Source: Nostoc sp. UHCC 0302 (lineage in GTDB: Bacteria; Cyanobacteriota; Cyanobacteriia; Cyanobacteriales; Nostocaceae). From it: a stretch of 64,000 nt of DNA. Below, piece by piece: positions 33,213 to 42,755 of this stretch. The notes beneath the pieces are model-generated. The model ran no database searches, was not told the DNA's origin, and saw only the letters and a list, made by a program, of their open reading frames with translations. A program made the position numbers and the translations under genes. The stretch covers positions 7,604,001 through 7,668,000 of the forward strand of contig NZ_CP151099.1 in assembly GCF_038096175.1 (NCBI RefSeq). The letters are read 5' to 3'. Within the stretch, counting starts at the first letter, position 1; each line of letters begins with the position of its first letter.

Positions 33213-35540
33213 ATGAATAAGCGATCGCACATCCACAAAAAAGCTGACTCGTCCGCTTCAAACCCAGTGCTGAGTCAGTTGCAGTCGCGCCCCAAAATTC
33301 CTCAAGCTCAACTGCAATCCTCAAAGCATCTCACGCAGACCGAAACAGAAGATCAAGAATTTCAACAGCAGAAGTTTGAGGCGACGAAACTGGAGAGCCA
33401 GGCGAAGTATGGCACTATCACCCCAGAGGGACAGGAACGGCTCACTGTATTGCAGGCTAAAATGAGTGGCTTGTTGCAAAGGAGACTCGAACATGCATCG
33501 AGCTTTGGTCACAACTTTGCCAATATCCCCATAAGTCGTCCTGATGCAGCATCACAGCCAGTGGTGCAAACAAAACTTACAATTGGAGAGCCGGGAGATA
33601 AGTACGAACAAGAGGCAGATCGAGTAGCAGCACAAGTCGTCAACCAGATTAATGCACCTGTTTTTCAGCAGGCAGGTCAAAGTCAGCCTATCCACCGCGA
33701 GAAGCTACAAGAAGAAGAGAAAGAACTTCAAATGAAGCCAATGTTACAGCTTCGGTCTGGTAAGGTTGGTATGGCTGCCGCACCTGACGTGGAAGCGTCA
33801 ATTCAACAGGCACGGGGCGGTGGGCAACCTCTAGCTGACAGTATCCGAGAACCAATGGAGCAGGCGTTTGGGGCTGACTTCAGTAGGGTGAAGATCCACA
33901 CAGATTCTCGGGCTGACCAGTTAAATCAATCGATACAGGCTAAGGCGTTTACCACGCGGCAAGATATATTCTTTCGGCAGGGGGTGTATGAGCCAGGGAG
34001 CCGAGGAGGGCAGGAGCTATTGGCGCATGAGTTAACGCATGTGGTGCAGCAGAATGAGGGGACGGTGCAGCAATTGCCGATAGTGCCAAAGCAATCTATA
34101 AATCTTAAACAGAGCCAACAGAAAAACAAAAGTGGTGGGAGGAATAACCAGAACGTTGGGGTTGAAACTTTTTCCAGTATGTCAATTGATGGTGTAGAAG
34201 CCTACTACAACTCTGTGGCTCACCCAAAGGATATTCAACCAAAGATGCTGCCCGATATCAATATTCACTGGTTAGGTTGCCATGAACCAGTGGAGCACAC
34301 AACATTTGATGGGTATGTAATTCAGCGAGTTAACATCGGCTTTACTAATATAGCTGAGAAATATCAGGAAAAGGCAGATCAGATAATTGCGGTGCTCAGA
34401 AACCATGCAACCATTGTTAACTTTATCGGGAACAGGCCTTGCTATATCACTCTCAAGAAACAGGAGGTTCCGGCTGATATCACCGCTGATCCGAAAGCTG
34501 TTAGGATAAACCTTGCTATTTGGTACTTTGAGCAGATGTCGCTTGCCCGAATCATGGGTATGCTGAACCACGAGTTTGGCATACACCCGGTCGCAGAAGA
34601 GGGTGATACGTCAGACGAGCAGGGCATGGAGGCACTACCATTGCCAACCAATGTGCAGGTGAACACAGGTGGTTATTTCAGTAAGAAAAACTTAGAAGTA
34701 CATACAGTCACGCCCAATGCTGCCAAGCAAGCTGATCACATCTTTGGTGCGCTACCGTTCTTCAACCGTTACACGACTTATCGAACGGTAGTCGTAGAGA
34801 TGTTGGATGCGCTTAACAGTGTTATCGAGAATGAAAAGAACAATTCTACTGAACTTACAACCCTTCTTGACACCTACTTGATGGACATCGCATCCATTCT
34901 TGCAGGGAATGATGATCGCAAAGCAGCTGCGACAAAACCTGGTCTTGTAGCTGACCTTTACAATCTTCACCTTGGGTATCTAGAACCAAATGTACCGGAC
35001 AAATACAAGAAATACATCCCTCAGGAAAAGAGTTCTTTGAGTGTTGTTTCTGATTATGCCTCGTTGATTACATCGATGAAGTTAAGCAAATCTGGCGGCA
35101 GCGTCCGCAATGATTATCAGCCAGGTGCAGAACAAACTGAATATCTAGAGAACCGCAACCTAGAGGTTGATTGGGTGGAACCAACAGGGCTTTGCATTTT
35201 CGACGCAATAGGTCGAATCATCGGAACCTCAGGAGAATCTGTAAAACTCAACACTCTGTTGAAGCTAAAAAATGGTGACGAAAATACACTCCAAGTAGTA
35301 CAAAATGCAGGTCAGGACTTCATGGATGTGATTGTTTGTATCACAGAGAACGACTGGGCTAACCCCAATGTAGGGGACATTATTCTAGAGGTAGCATCGG
35401 TTGCAAACAATGTAGGTCTCGATATATTAATGCCAGGAGCGTGGATCTATTCAATAAACGGTGGGGGTAATCTTGTTGTGAAGGTACTTCATCCCCTAGA
35501 ACATTATCATGCAACAAAGGCCAAGGGCAATGGAGCTTGA
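33213..35540 (+). CDS. DUF4157 (eCIS-core) protein with two further putative peptidase regions
   Basis: 775 residues, no signal peptide. Residues ~1-115: polar, Gln-rich. Residues ~120-140: VQTKLTIGEPGDKYEQEADR, the usual entry of DUF4157 proteins; 205-280: the DUF4157 domain with IREPMEQAFGADFSRVKIHT and the zinc-type LLAHELTHVVQQ (HELTH 272-276). Near 445-460 a second HExxxH-like site, MLNHEFGIHPVAEE. The C-terminus has PTGLCIFDAIGRIIG (Cys661) and VLHPLEHYHATK (His764-766), which recall the Cys and His of OTU-like cysteine peptidases. DUF4157 is a hallmark of toxins linked to extracellular contractile injection systems; no such system is in the window. Middle and C-terminal assignments are inference. 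Confidence 0.8.
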   Translation: MNKRSHIHKKADSSASNPVLSQLQSRPKIPQAQLQSSKHLTQTETEDQEFQQQKFEATKLESQAKYGTITPEGQERLTVLQAKMSGLLQRRLEHASSFGHNFANIPISRPDAASQPVVQTKLTIGEPGDKYEQEADRVAAQVVNQINAPVFQQAGQSQPIHREKLQEEEKELQMKPMLQLRSGKVGMAAAPDVEASIQQARGGGQPLADSIREPMEQAFGADFSRVKIHTDSRADQLNQSIQAKAFTTRQDIFFRQGVYEPGSRGGQELLAHELTHVVQQNEGTVQQLPIVPKQSINLKQSQQKNKSGGRNNQNVGVETFSSMSIDGVEAYYNSVAHPKDIQPKMLPDINIHWLGCHEPVEHTTFDGYVIQRVNIGFTNIAEKYQEKADQIIAVLRNHATIVNFIGNRPCYITLKKQEVPADITADPKAVRINLAIWYFEQMSLARIMGMLNHEFGIHPVAEEGDTSDEQGMEALPLPTNVQVNTGGYFSKKNLEVHTVTPNAAKQADHIFGALPFFNRYTTYRTVVVEMLDALNSVIENEKNNSTELTTLLDTYLMDIASILAGNDDRKAAATKPGLVADLYNLHLGYLEPNVPDKYKKYIPQEKSSLSVVSDYASLITSMKLSKSGGSVRNDYQPGAEQTEYLENRNLEVDWVEPTGLCIFDAIGRIIGTSGESVKLNTLLKLKNGDENTLQVVQNAGQDFMDVIVCITENDWANPNVGDIILEVASVANNVGLDILMPGAWIYSINGGGNLVVKVLHPLEHYHATKAKGNGA

Positions 35541-35884
35541 AATGTGCTTACCACAGTACACGGTTTCCGAGAAAATTTCGTAGCGACTCGCTTGAAAATA
35601 GTAGATTTAGTGCGATTACCCGTAGTGTGATCGCCCAAGGATTGGGAACTTTCCAGTGCGATCGCCATTTCTAGATGCTAATTTATCATTGTTCGTTCTT
35701 AGACAGATATCTCTATCCATATTATCTCGCAGTCTTTTTCAGAAATCAAATATGATTCCTATATATGGAACCAGCTTTAATTGAGTTGTTAAAACAAAAG
35801 GTACTGTCCCTATTAAAAATTCAATAGTTTTGACTGCCTTAGCGAAAAAGTGCAACTTGTAAACGTGTTAGCTGATTAATTTAC
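35541..35884. other. intergenic region with IS remnant
   Basis: 344 bases with two HIP1-like sites and the solo IS630 end at 35689-35770. A 25-codon frame from 35765 reads MEPALIELLKQKVLSLLKIQ and stops; unlikely to be a gene. Confidence 0.5.
35689..35770. mobile_element. solo end of an IS-1-type IS630 element
   Basis: About 82 bases match the right end of IS-1 (28378-28456), from the transposase start codon to the terminal repeat, at roughly 80 percent identity by eye, including ATCATTGTTCGTT, TTAGACAGATAT and AAATCAAATATGATT. Only two or three codons of the transposase remain (ATG ATA AAT). The other end is missing. Confidence 0.75.
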
Positions 35885-38410
35885 TTATCTTGGAATTAAC
35901 CGCAATGTTGCAGCAGTGTTATTTGCAACAGCTTTCTGTTTCCCTAGCATGGGATGGTATTCAATTTTACGCCAGGGTTCAACCATATCAGTGTAATGAG
36001 TATGGAACGCATGACCAGATTGTCCGGGGGTATGAATAGCGATGGAGTTATTCAGGTTTGCCAAATCTACAATCATCCGTAAAGAAGGAATATCAGTCAC
36101 CTCATAAGAAGATTTGTTTGGCTTCCAGCGGTTAGCATTCACTGTTTCTCCATTACCAGCAGTGGCAAAGGAACCACGATTAAATAAAGCTTCAATCGGT
36201 GCAACTCCAGATTTACCCAAGGTAGCATTGCGAAATGTGATGGTATGCAGTTTGCCCCAGTTCCAGTTTTTTGGGTCTTGGCTTTGAATACGTTCTAATT
36301 CTTCTACAGCTTCTGTGAAAGCTTGGCGCAAGATTTGATCGCGATTTTCGACATTTGCGGTGTTGCGGTTATCCCACCAAAAGCTATTGGGCTGTTTGAC
36401 GAGATTTTTGACCACAGCATACCAGCGATCGCCCCCATCAGGAAAGTACTTTTTAGGCAACTGATCATGGAAGGTATCTGCTAACAAGTGTTTCCAGAAT
36501 ACTTCAAAAAGAGCCGCAGCAGGCGATGTCATTTCTAGCTGTAAATCCCAATCTCTCAGGAGTTTTCGGGCTACTTGCAAGCGGGGAGTATTCACAGAGA
36601 TAGATTGCAGTAAAGGTACTAATATTTGTGCATTTAAATTAAGGTTATCTCCCTGTATCTGCTGCACATCCTTTAGAGAAATCGGTTGAGTTGACTGGGA
36701 AATCATCTCTACAATCCGCTTTGCCCGATAGCCATAAACCCAATCTTTAGTTATTAAGTAAGGATATCCACTTGCAACTAAGTTATTAGCTGTAGCAATA
36801 AAACCTTGATCTGGATTGAAGCTTTTAGGTAACTTTTCAAAGTCAATATATCCTTGCCACTCATATTCATCAGTCCAACCTGGAACCGGGTAGCGTCCGT
36901 CTCCGTTTGCTCTAATGGGGAATTTTCCAGGCATTTGGTAACCAATATTGCCTTCAATGTCCGCATAGACCAAGTTTTGAGCAGGTACATCGTAGTTGCT
37001 TGCAGCAGCGCGGAACTCCTGCCAGTTTTGGGCGCGATTGATTTGCGGAATCGCATACCCAAGCCTTGAAGGTTCTAGGGCTGTCCAGCGCAGGGCTACG
37101 GCATAGTTTTGCGGTACTTCTATTTGCTGGCTTGGTTTGACCTCCTTTAGATTAGGCGCAACATCCGAGAGAATCGGCCCATGCCTGGTATAGCGGACAG
37201 TTTGGTCAATCGGTTGACTTCCTGCGACTTTAATTGTTTCTGTGACCAGTTGCATATCCACCCATTTACCATTCACCTCATACTGGTTGGGATTACTTGG
37301 GTTGATTTTCTCAATGTATAAATCCATGACATCTGATTCAACATTGGTAACACCCCAAGCAATGCGATCGCTATGACCGATAATTATCCCTAGCATTCCC
37401 ACAAAGGAAAAACCAGTCACGTTGTAGGGGCATTCTGCACTTTTCGGTGTGCAATGCAAACCAACCTCGTACCATATCGAAGGCATTTGTACAGCTAAAT
37501 GGGGGTCATTCGCCAAAATAGGCTTACCAGTAGTTGTGCGCTGACCAGATATCACCCAATTATTAGAGCCGATGCCTACTCCTGTAGTTCCTATAAGTTG
37601 TTCTAAAGCCGCGATCGGCTGAGTAATTGACTCTAAAGCAGGAAAGATATCTGGAGAGTCGAGAATTAGTTTAGTATTTTTCTCTCCCTCCCTCCCTCTT
37701 GGCTGCAACTCAGGCAAAATCACCGGTAAACCTTCAGGGTATGGTGGAAAAAGTTCTTCTACTTGCGTTGGAGTAAGAGATTTTTGCAAAATGGCGCGTT
37801 CAATTTCGGTTTGGAAATTTCTGCCAAGGTCGTAAGCCATCACCTTACCCCAAGTCAACGAGTGTAGCGGTTGCCAAGGTTCTGGTTTGTACTCAGGATT
37901 GAGGAACTTTAGCACAGCATATTCTAGGCTTAGGGCGCTGCCTTGATGTTTTGCAAGATAGGCGTTTACACCTTGGGCGTATGCTTCCAGGTATGCCTTC
38001 ATTTCGGGATTAATTTGTTGCATTTCTTGCTGCGCCACCCTTGCCCAACCCATTGTCCGCAGATATCTGTCAGTTTCTACTTGGGATGAACCAAACATTT
38101 CTGCTAATCGCCCAGAACCAATGTGTCGCCAAAAATCCATTTGCCAAAAGCGGTCTTGGGCGTGGATATAACCTTGCGCCATGAATAAATCGTGGGAATT
38201 GGCAGCATAGATATGAGGAATTCCCCATTTATCCCGTTGTACAGTTACTTCTGTTTTAATTCCAGGTAGTTGAATTGTGCCACTTTCTTGAGGAAATGAT
38301 TGGCGGACAGTATAAGTCGCAAATCCAGCTAACAATGGCCCCAGCACTAACAGGAAAATCATGGTGATTTTGAGTCTTTTAAGTAACCAACCTTTCCTGG
38401 ATTTTTTCAT
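35885..38410 (-). CDS. penicillin acylase family protein (probable AHL-acylase type)
   Basis: 841 residues. A basic N-terminus and a hydrophobic segment (ITMIFLLVLGPLLAGFATYT) form a membrane anchor or signal, so it acts in the periplasm. Ntn-hydrolase family S45: alpha part with VQRDKWGIPHIYAANSHDLF and AQGYIHAQDRFWQMD, a spacer, and the autoproteolytic site GVGIG-SNNWVISG, with Ser282 as nucleophile after cleavage; then GKPILANDPHLAVQMPSIWY of the beta part. Length and type agree with AiiC of Anabaena sp. PCC 7120, an acyl-homoserine-lactone acylase, from memory. So quorum-signal degradation is the leading possibility. Monocistronic. Confidence 0.88.
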   Translation of the reverse strand: MKKSRKGWLLKRLKITMIFLLVLGPLLAGFATYTVRQSFPQESGTIQLPGIKTEVTVQRDKWGIPHIYAANSHDLFMAQGYIHAQDRFWQMDFWRHIGSGRLAEMFGSSQVETDRYLRTMGWARVAQQEMQQINPEMKAYLEAYAQGVNAYLAKHQGSALSLEYAVLKFLNPEYKPEPWQPLHSLTWGKVMAYDLGRNFQTEIERAILQKSLTPTQVEELFPPYPEGLPVILPELQPRGREGEKNTKLILDSPDIFPALESITQPIAALEQLIGTTGVGIGSNNWVISGQRTTTGKPILANDPHLAVQMPSIWYEVGLHCTPKSAECPYNVTGFSFVGMLGIIIGHSDRIAWGVTNVESDVMDLYIEKINPSNPNQYEVNGKWVDMQLVTETIKVAGSQPIDQTVRYTRHGPILSDVAPNLKEVKPSQQIEVPQNYAVALRWTALEPSRLGYAIPQINRAQNWQEFRAAASNYDVPAQNLVYADIEGNIGYQMPGKFPIRANGDGRYPVPGWTDEYEWQGYIDFEKLPKSFNPDQGFIATANNLVASGYPYLITKDWVYGYRAKRIVEMISQSTQPISLKDVQQIQGDNLNLNAQILVPLLQSISVNTPRLQVARKLLRDWDLQLEMTSPAAALFEVFWKHLLADTFHDQLPKKYFPDGGDRWYAVVKNLVKQPNSFWWDNRNTANVENRDQILRQAFTEAVEELERIQSQDPKNWNWGKLHTITFRNATLGKSGVAPIEALFNRGSFATAGNGETVNANRWKPNKSSYEVTDIPSLRMIVDLANLNNSIAIHTPGQSGHAFHTHYTDMVEPWRKIEYHPMLGKQKAVANNTAATLRLIPR

Positions 38411-38673
38411 GTGTGGGTGCTGTAATATCGTTAGTGAAATCAGGCGATATTATACAGCTTAAAATGTTGCAGTTTTGCTCTTTTTCGGTAACTTAGATAA
38501 ACCAACATAGCTCATATAGGCTCCCTGAAGTTATTTGTAACTACACATAAAAGCTATTAACAATTTAATGAAAAAATGTATTTTTTATATATTTTTCATG
38601 AAGTATGCAGATATTACTAAGTAAAAATGATCCGAAATTTTATAATCCATTTGTTCTAAGCTGTCTTATTCAG

Positions 38674-39900
38674 ATGAATACTTTAAAAACCAAATTAACA
38701 AAGTTACCCGTTGTATGTGGTGTGGCTGCTTTGATGACGCTAAACGTGAATATGAAAGCAACCGCAGTAGTTCTTTATGACGTTACAGATATTGATAGCT
38801 TCATAAATAAGTATTCTAGTACCCCGACTGACATCAATGATTCAGGTCAGGTAGGAGGATATTGGGATGCTAGTGGTGAGCCTGGTCGTGGTTTTTTGTG
38901 GAGTAACAGCAATGGCGTAACCAACCTTGCCACCCTGCCAAGCTGGTATAACAGTATCGCTTTTGGTATCAATAATGCTAGTCAAGTAGTAGGTTTCTCA
39001 ACCATACTAGATTCAGCAGGTGCTATCAGCCAGGAGCGCCCAGTCTTGTGGAGCAATAATACCATAACAGACCTCGGCACCCTCCCTGGCTGGGATTACA
39101 CTAGAGCCATAGACATAAATGACGCAGGTCAGATAGCTGGTTACTCCTATGGTATGGGTGGCAGTCGCGCCCTTTTGTGGAGCAATAACACCATAACAGA
39201 CCTTGGCACCCTCCCTGGTGATAATAGCAGTCATGCTTTTGATCTTAATGATACAGGCCAGATATTAGGTGACTCATCTTATGTTGAGGTTTTTACTGAC
39301 GGGGATGGCAAAATATTATATTCTGCTAGCGGAGTAAGTCGCCCAGTTTTGTGGAATAACAATAGCATAACCGACCTCAGTGTAACCCTCCCAGGTAAGT
39401 CCGTAAATGCTACAGCTATTAATAATGCAGGTCAGATAGCAGGAAGTGTGGATAGTCAGCAACTCAAACGCACAGTTGCGGCTTTGTGGACTAATAATCA
39501 CTTAACTCCCCTTGGTACTCTTGAAGGTAAGTATGAAAATTACGCCGTTGACCTCAATGATGTAGGTCAAGTAGTAGGAAATGCGAATGGTTCTACTAGC
39601 GTTATTCCGTTTGTGTGGAGTAGCAACACTGGGATGAGAAACCTCAATACCTTGATTGATCCTAGCCAAGGTTGGAAACTGCTTTCTGCAAATGCTATTA
39701 ATAATGAGGGTCAAATTGTTGTCTATGGCTATAAAGAACAAGACTTTAAAGGACGCGCTTTATTGCTAACTCCAAGGTATACTGAACCTGTTCCAGAACC
39801 TTGGACAATAGGCAGTACAGTACTAGCTGGATTTGGTCTAGCCTCTCTGAGCTACCGTCAACGCCGATTACGTCGTTATCAAAGGTTACAAAATAATTAG
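38674..39900 (+). CDS. PEP-CTERM protein with HAF repeats
   Basis: From ATG at 38674 it has 408 residues; a further ATG at 38605 precedes the signal sequence by 23 codons. A signal peptide (LPVVCGVAALMTLNVNMKAT) leads into about eight repeats with the consensus DINDAGQIAGYS ... LWSNNTITDLGTLPG, the HAF family, probably beta-strand blades of a propeller. The end is a PEP-CTERM sorting signal: VPEPWTIGSTVLAG, a hydrophobic helix and RQRRLRRYQR. It should be exported and processed by exosortase; no exosortase is in the window. Role unknown, possibly extracellular matrix. Confidence 0.85.
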   Translation: MNTLKTKLTKLPVVCGVAALMTLNVNMKATAVVLYDVTDIDSFINKYSSTPTDINDSGQVGGYWDASGEPGRGFLWSNSNGVTNLATLPSWYNSIAFGINNASQVVGFSTILDSAGAISQERPVLWSNNTITDLGTLPGWDYTRAIDINDAGQIAGYSYGMGGSRALLWSNNTITDLGTLPGDNSSHAFDLNDTGQILGDSSYVEVFTDGDGKILYSASGVSRPVLWNNNSITDLSVTLPGKSVNATAINNAGQIAGSVDSQQLKRTVAALWTNNHLTPLGTLEGKYENYAVDLNDVGQVVGNANGSTSVIPFVWSSNTGMRNLNTLIDPSQGWKLLSANAINNEGQIVVYGYKEQDFKGRALLLTPRYTEPVPEPWTIGSTVLAGFGLASLSYRQRRLRRYQRLQNN

Positions 39901-40109
39901 ATGATGTCTCGGCGTTACCGACGCTTGTTCCATAGCTTGCCTGCATAGCAATGAAATTCACATTTGTGGCGATCGCACTTCATAATCGCCACTTTTCGTA
40001 TAGCTGTCTTGCCACGTTTACAATAAGGGATGAGATGACCTTCGGCAGCAAGCATCATGCCGAAGTTCAGCCTAAAAGTATTTTCTAAAGGAATCGCGGG
40101 AGGCAAAAC

Positions 40110-40850
40110 ATGGGCTTGGCTGGGTTAAGAATTGTGTTGGTAGAGCCAGCTGGGCCAATAAATGTTGGGGCGATCGCCAGGGTCATGAAAAATTTCGGGC
40201 TGCATCATTTAGTACTAGTAAATCCTCAATGCGACCCCCTGTCGGAAGAAGCCTTAAGAATGGCAGTTCATGCTAAGGAGATTTTAGAATCTGCGGTATT
40301 AGTGGCAACATTGCCAGAAGCATTGCAAGGATGTGTAAAGGCGATCGCAACTGCTGGACGGGTTCTGAGTTGGGAAGTACCTTTAGAAAACCCCCGCACT
40401 GCTCTACCTTGGTTACTAGAAGAGCCAGAAAAACCCACAGCCCTAATTTTCGGGAGAGAAGATCGGGGATTAAGCAATGAAGAATTAAACTATGCTCAGC
40501 GATTTGTTTTCATTCCTACAAATGAAAATTATCTATCCCTGAATTTGGCTACTGCTGTAGCAATTTGCTGTTATGAACTAGCACAATGTGCAGAGCTATC
40601 TGTAAGTCAATCCCTAACTCTACCTGAACTTGCATCTTTAGATGTTGTCGAAGGATACTACCAGCAATTAGAATCACTATTATTAAAAATAGGTTATATT
40701 TACCCGCATACGGCAGCTAGTCGTATGGAAAAATTCCGGCAAATGTATAATCGCGCTCACCTGCAAACTAGAGAAGTAGCTATGCTGCGAGGAATTTTGC
40801 GACAGGTAGAATGGGCGCTTAAAAGTCAAAGGGATGGTGAAAACTTGTAA
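40110..40850 (+). CDS. trmJ: TrmJ-type RNA 2'-O-methyltransferase (SpoU/TrmH family)
   Basis: 246 residues of a SPOUT methyltransferase. LRIVLVEPAGPINVGAIARV (motif 1 with catalytic-region Asn/Arg), ALIFGREDRGLSNEEL (motif 2) and FIPTNENYLSLNLATAVAI (motif 3, trefoil knot AdoMet site). TrmJ methylates the ribose of nucleotide 32 in several tRNAs; the C-terminal ~80 residues (SRMEKFRQMYNRAHLQTREV) match the TrmJ extension. Monocistronic. Confidence 0.88.
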   Translation: MGLAGLRIVLVEPAGPINVGAIARVMKNFGLHHLVLVNPQCDPLSEEALRMAVHAKEILESAVLVATLPEALQGCVKAIATAGRVLSWEVPLENPRTALPWLLEEPEKPTALIFGREDRGLSNEELNYAQRFVFIPTNENYLSLNLATAVAICCYELAQCAELSVSQSLTLPELASLDVVEGYYQQLESLLLKIGYIYPHTAASRMEKFRQMYNRAHLQTREVAMLRGILRQVEWALKSQRDGENL

Positions 40851-41022
40851 TTATTCATTTAATATTTACGCAATCACCCTCTAAAACAATGAATATGGCT
40901 TAGACTAAACACAAAAATGCTAACTAACTAGCAAAGTATGATTTGAGTATTAAAGTGCTTAAAGATAAGTTTTAGGTCAGGAGTCTGCAACGAACAAGTC
41001 GAGTGGCCCACAAGGAGTAGCG

Positions 41023-42585
41023 GTGTCAGAGTCGAGTGACAATCTAACAACTTTCTCGCGACGTCAACCCTTAAATCGCCGTCAACATCCCCAAAAAGTT
41101 CAAAAAATGGGACAGAAGAAAGTCAAAGTTAACAACCAGCAGCAGGGTGCTACTAGCAGAGAAGTAGCGCAAACACGCCAAAAAAATAGTATTATGCCTT
41201 CCCCAATCCCTGTTGCTACACGCAAAGCAAAGGGGTTAGTCATGCCAGCAGCAGTCAAACCAATCCCCAATGGACAGGGAAAGATTCCTCCCTACCAACC
41301 AAATGCAGTGAAGTTAAAAACAGTGCGTGTAGAGAAGCAATTGCTGCCAAAAAAAAGCAAGCGAGTATCACGTAAGACGCGGTTAAAGCCAATGGCCAGA
41401 ACCATGTTGTATATTCTGCGGTTGTTGATTGTGGGAGTTGGGATTGGGGCAATCGTTGGTACAGCATTGTCAGTCTTAGATCCTGCTAATCGCATCGCTA
41501 GCACTTCTTCGGGACAAGCTAATACTAATGTACAGCCACAACCAACCCAAACTCCAGCTGTTGGTGCTGCCGGTTTATACCTATCGCAGGAAATTATCTC
41601 CTTGAGAAATGCCGTGCAGAATTTGGCGGGGACTAACCCAAATCTCACACCAGGTGTTTTTTTAGTAGATTTAGATACTGGGGCTTACGTGGATGTGAAT
41701 GCTTCCACTAGTTTTCCGGCGGCTAGCACAATCAAGGTGCCGATTCTCGTTGCCTTTTTCCAAGATGTAGATGCGGGAAAAATTCGCCTAGATGAAATGC
41801 TGACTATGCAACAAGACATGGTAGCTGGCGGTTCGGGAAATCTGCAATACAAACCAGCCGGAACCCAGTACACCGCTCTAGAAGTTGCAACTAAAATGAT
41901 TACAATCAGCGACAATACAGCAACCAATATGCTGATTGCCCGGCTCGGAGGAATAGAGTCTCTTAATCAGCGTTTTCGTATTTGGGGGCTGACAACCACG
42001 GCAATTCGCAATCAACTCCCAGATTTGCAAGGTACAAACACCACCAGCCCCAGAGAATTGGGAAATTTGATGGCGATGGTAAATCAAGGGAATTTTATGA
42101 GTATTCAATCACGCGATCGCATATTAGATATTATGCGTCGCACCGAGAAAGATACTCTACTACCATCAGGTTTGGGAGATGGGGCAAGGATCTACCACAA
42201 AACGGGTGATATTGGCACAATGTTAGCAGATGCTGGTTTAGTTGATATGCCAAATGGCAAGCGCTATATAGCCGCAGTCATGGTACAACGCCCTAACAAC
42301 GATCCTCGTGCCGATAAACTGATTAGCTCAATTTCTCGTGCAGCTTACCAAGAGTTTAGCCAAAATCCTGTCACACCCAGCAATACCACAAGCAGTATAC
42401 CTGCAAATAATTATCCATCTCAAGTTGTGAATCCTACTTTACCCAATAGTACGCCCAATAATATGCCTATGAATGGTTATCAACCTCAAGTTATGAATCC
42501 TCCTGTACCCAACAATCCAGGAAATATACCTGCAAATGGTTATCAGTCACCAGTTATGAATCCCCAATATTACCCTCCAAGGTAA
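41023..42585 (+). CDS. membrane-anchored serine hydrolase, class A beta-lactamase-like
   Basis: 520 residues from GTG 41023 with AGGAG 7 bases before. A basic, Pro/Gln-rich cytoplasmic tail (residues 1-~125) precedes one membrane segment (ILRLLIVGVGIGAIVGTALS). The catalytic domain has FPAASTIKVPILVAFF (Ser235-x-x-Lys238), ITISDNTATNML (SDN at 296-298) and IYHKTGDIG (KTG at 393-395), so all three penicillin-interacting motifs are present. The Omega-loop Glu is not obvious by eye. The last ~90 residues are Asn/Pro-rich repeats (NNYPSQVVNPTLPN, NGYQPQVMNPPVPN). Role: periplasmic peptidoglycan or beta-lactam hydrolysis, not determined. Confidence 0.88.
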   Translation: MSESSDNLTTFSRRQPLNRRQHPQKVQKMGQKKVKVNNQQQGATSREVAQTRQKNSIMPSPIPVATRKAKGLVMPAAVKPIPNGQGKIPPYQPNAVKLKTVRVEKQLLPKKSKRVSRKTRLKPMARTMLYILRLLIVGVGIGAIVGTALSVLDPANRIASTSSGQANTNVQPQPTQTPAVGAAGLYLSQEIISLRNAVQNLAGTNPNLTPGVFLVDLDTGAYVDVNASTSFPAASTIKVPILVAFFQDVDAGKIRLDEMLTMQQDMVAGGSGNLQYKPAGTQYTALEVATKMITISDNTATNMLIARLGGIESLNQRFRIWGLTTTAIRNQLPDLQGTNTTSPRELGNLMAMVNQGNFMSIQSRDRILDIMRRTEKDTLLPSGLGDGARIYHKTGDIGTMLADAGLVDMPNGKRYIAAVMVQRPNNDPRADKLISSISRAAYQEFSQNPVTPSNTTSSIPANNYPSQVVNPTLPNSTPNNMPMNGYQPQVMNPPVPNNPGNIPANGYQSPVMNPQYYPPR

Positions 42586-42755
42586 AATATTTCTATTATT
42601 AGGACATACAATTAAACCACTTAGATTTAAGCCACTTAGATTTTGCAATAGACTTTCTACAAAAGCCTTAATTTCTAACCTTCCTCTGGGCGTGAGGCAG
42701 TGACGCATAAATTATAATTCCAAGCTGAGCTAAACCAGGATTAATATCTTTTTTA

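Noticed and set aside
39915-40106. 63-codon minus-strand frame with several Cys and His residues upstream of trmJ
   Set aside because: Looks vaguely like a zinc-binding fragment, but no complete motif, no ribosome binding site and the usual random composition; sits in a short promoter gap.
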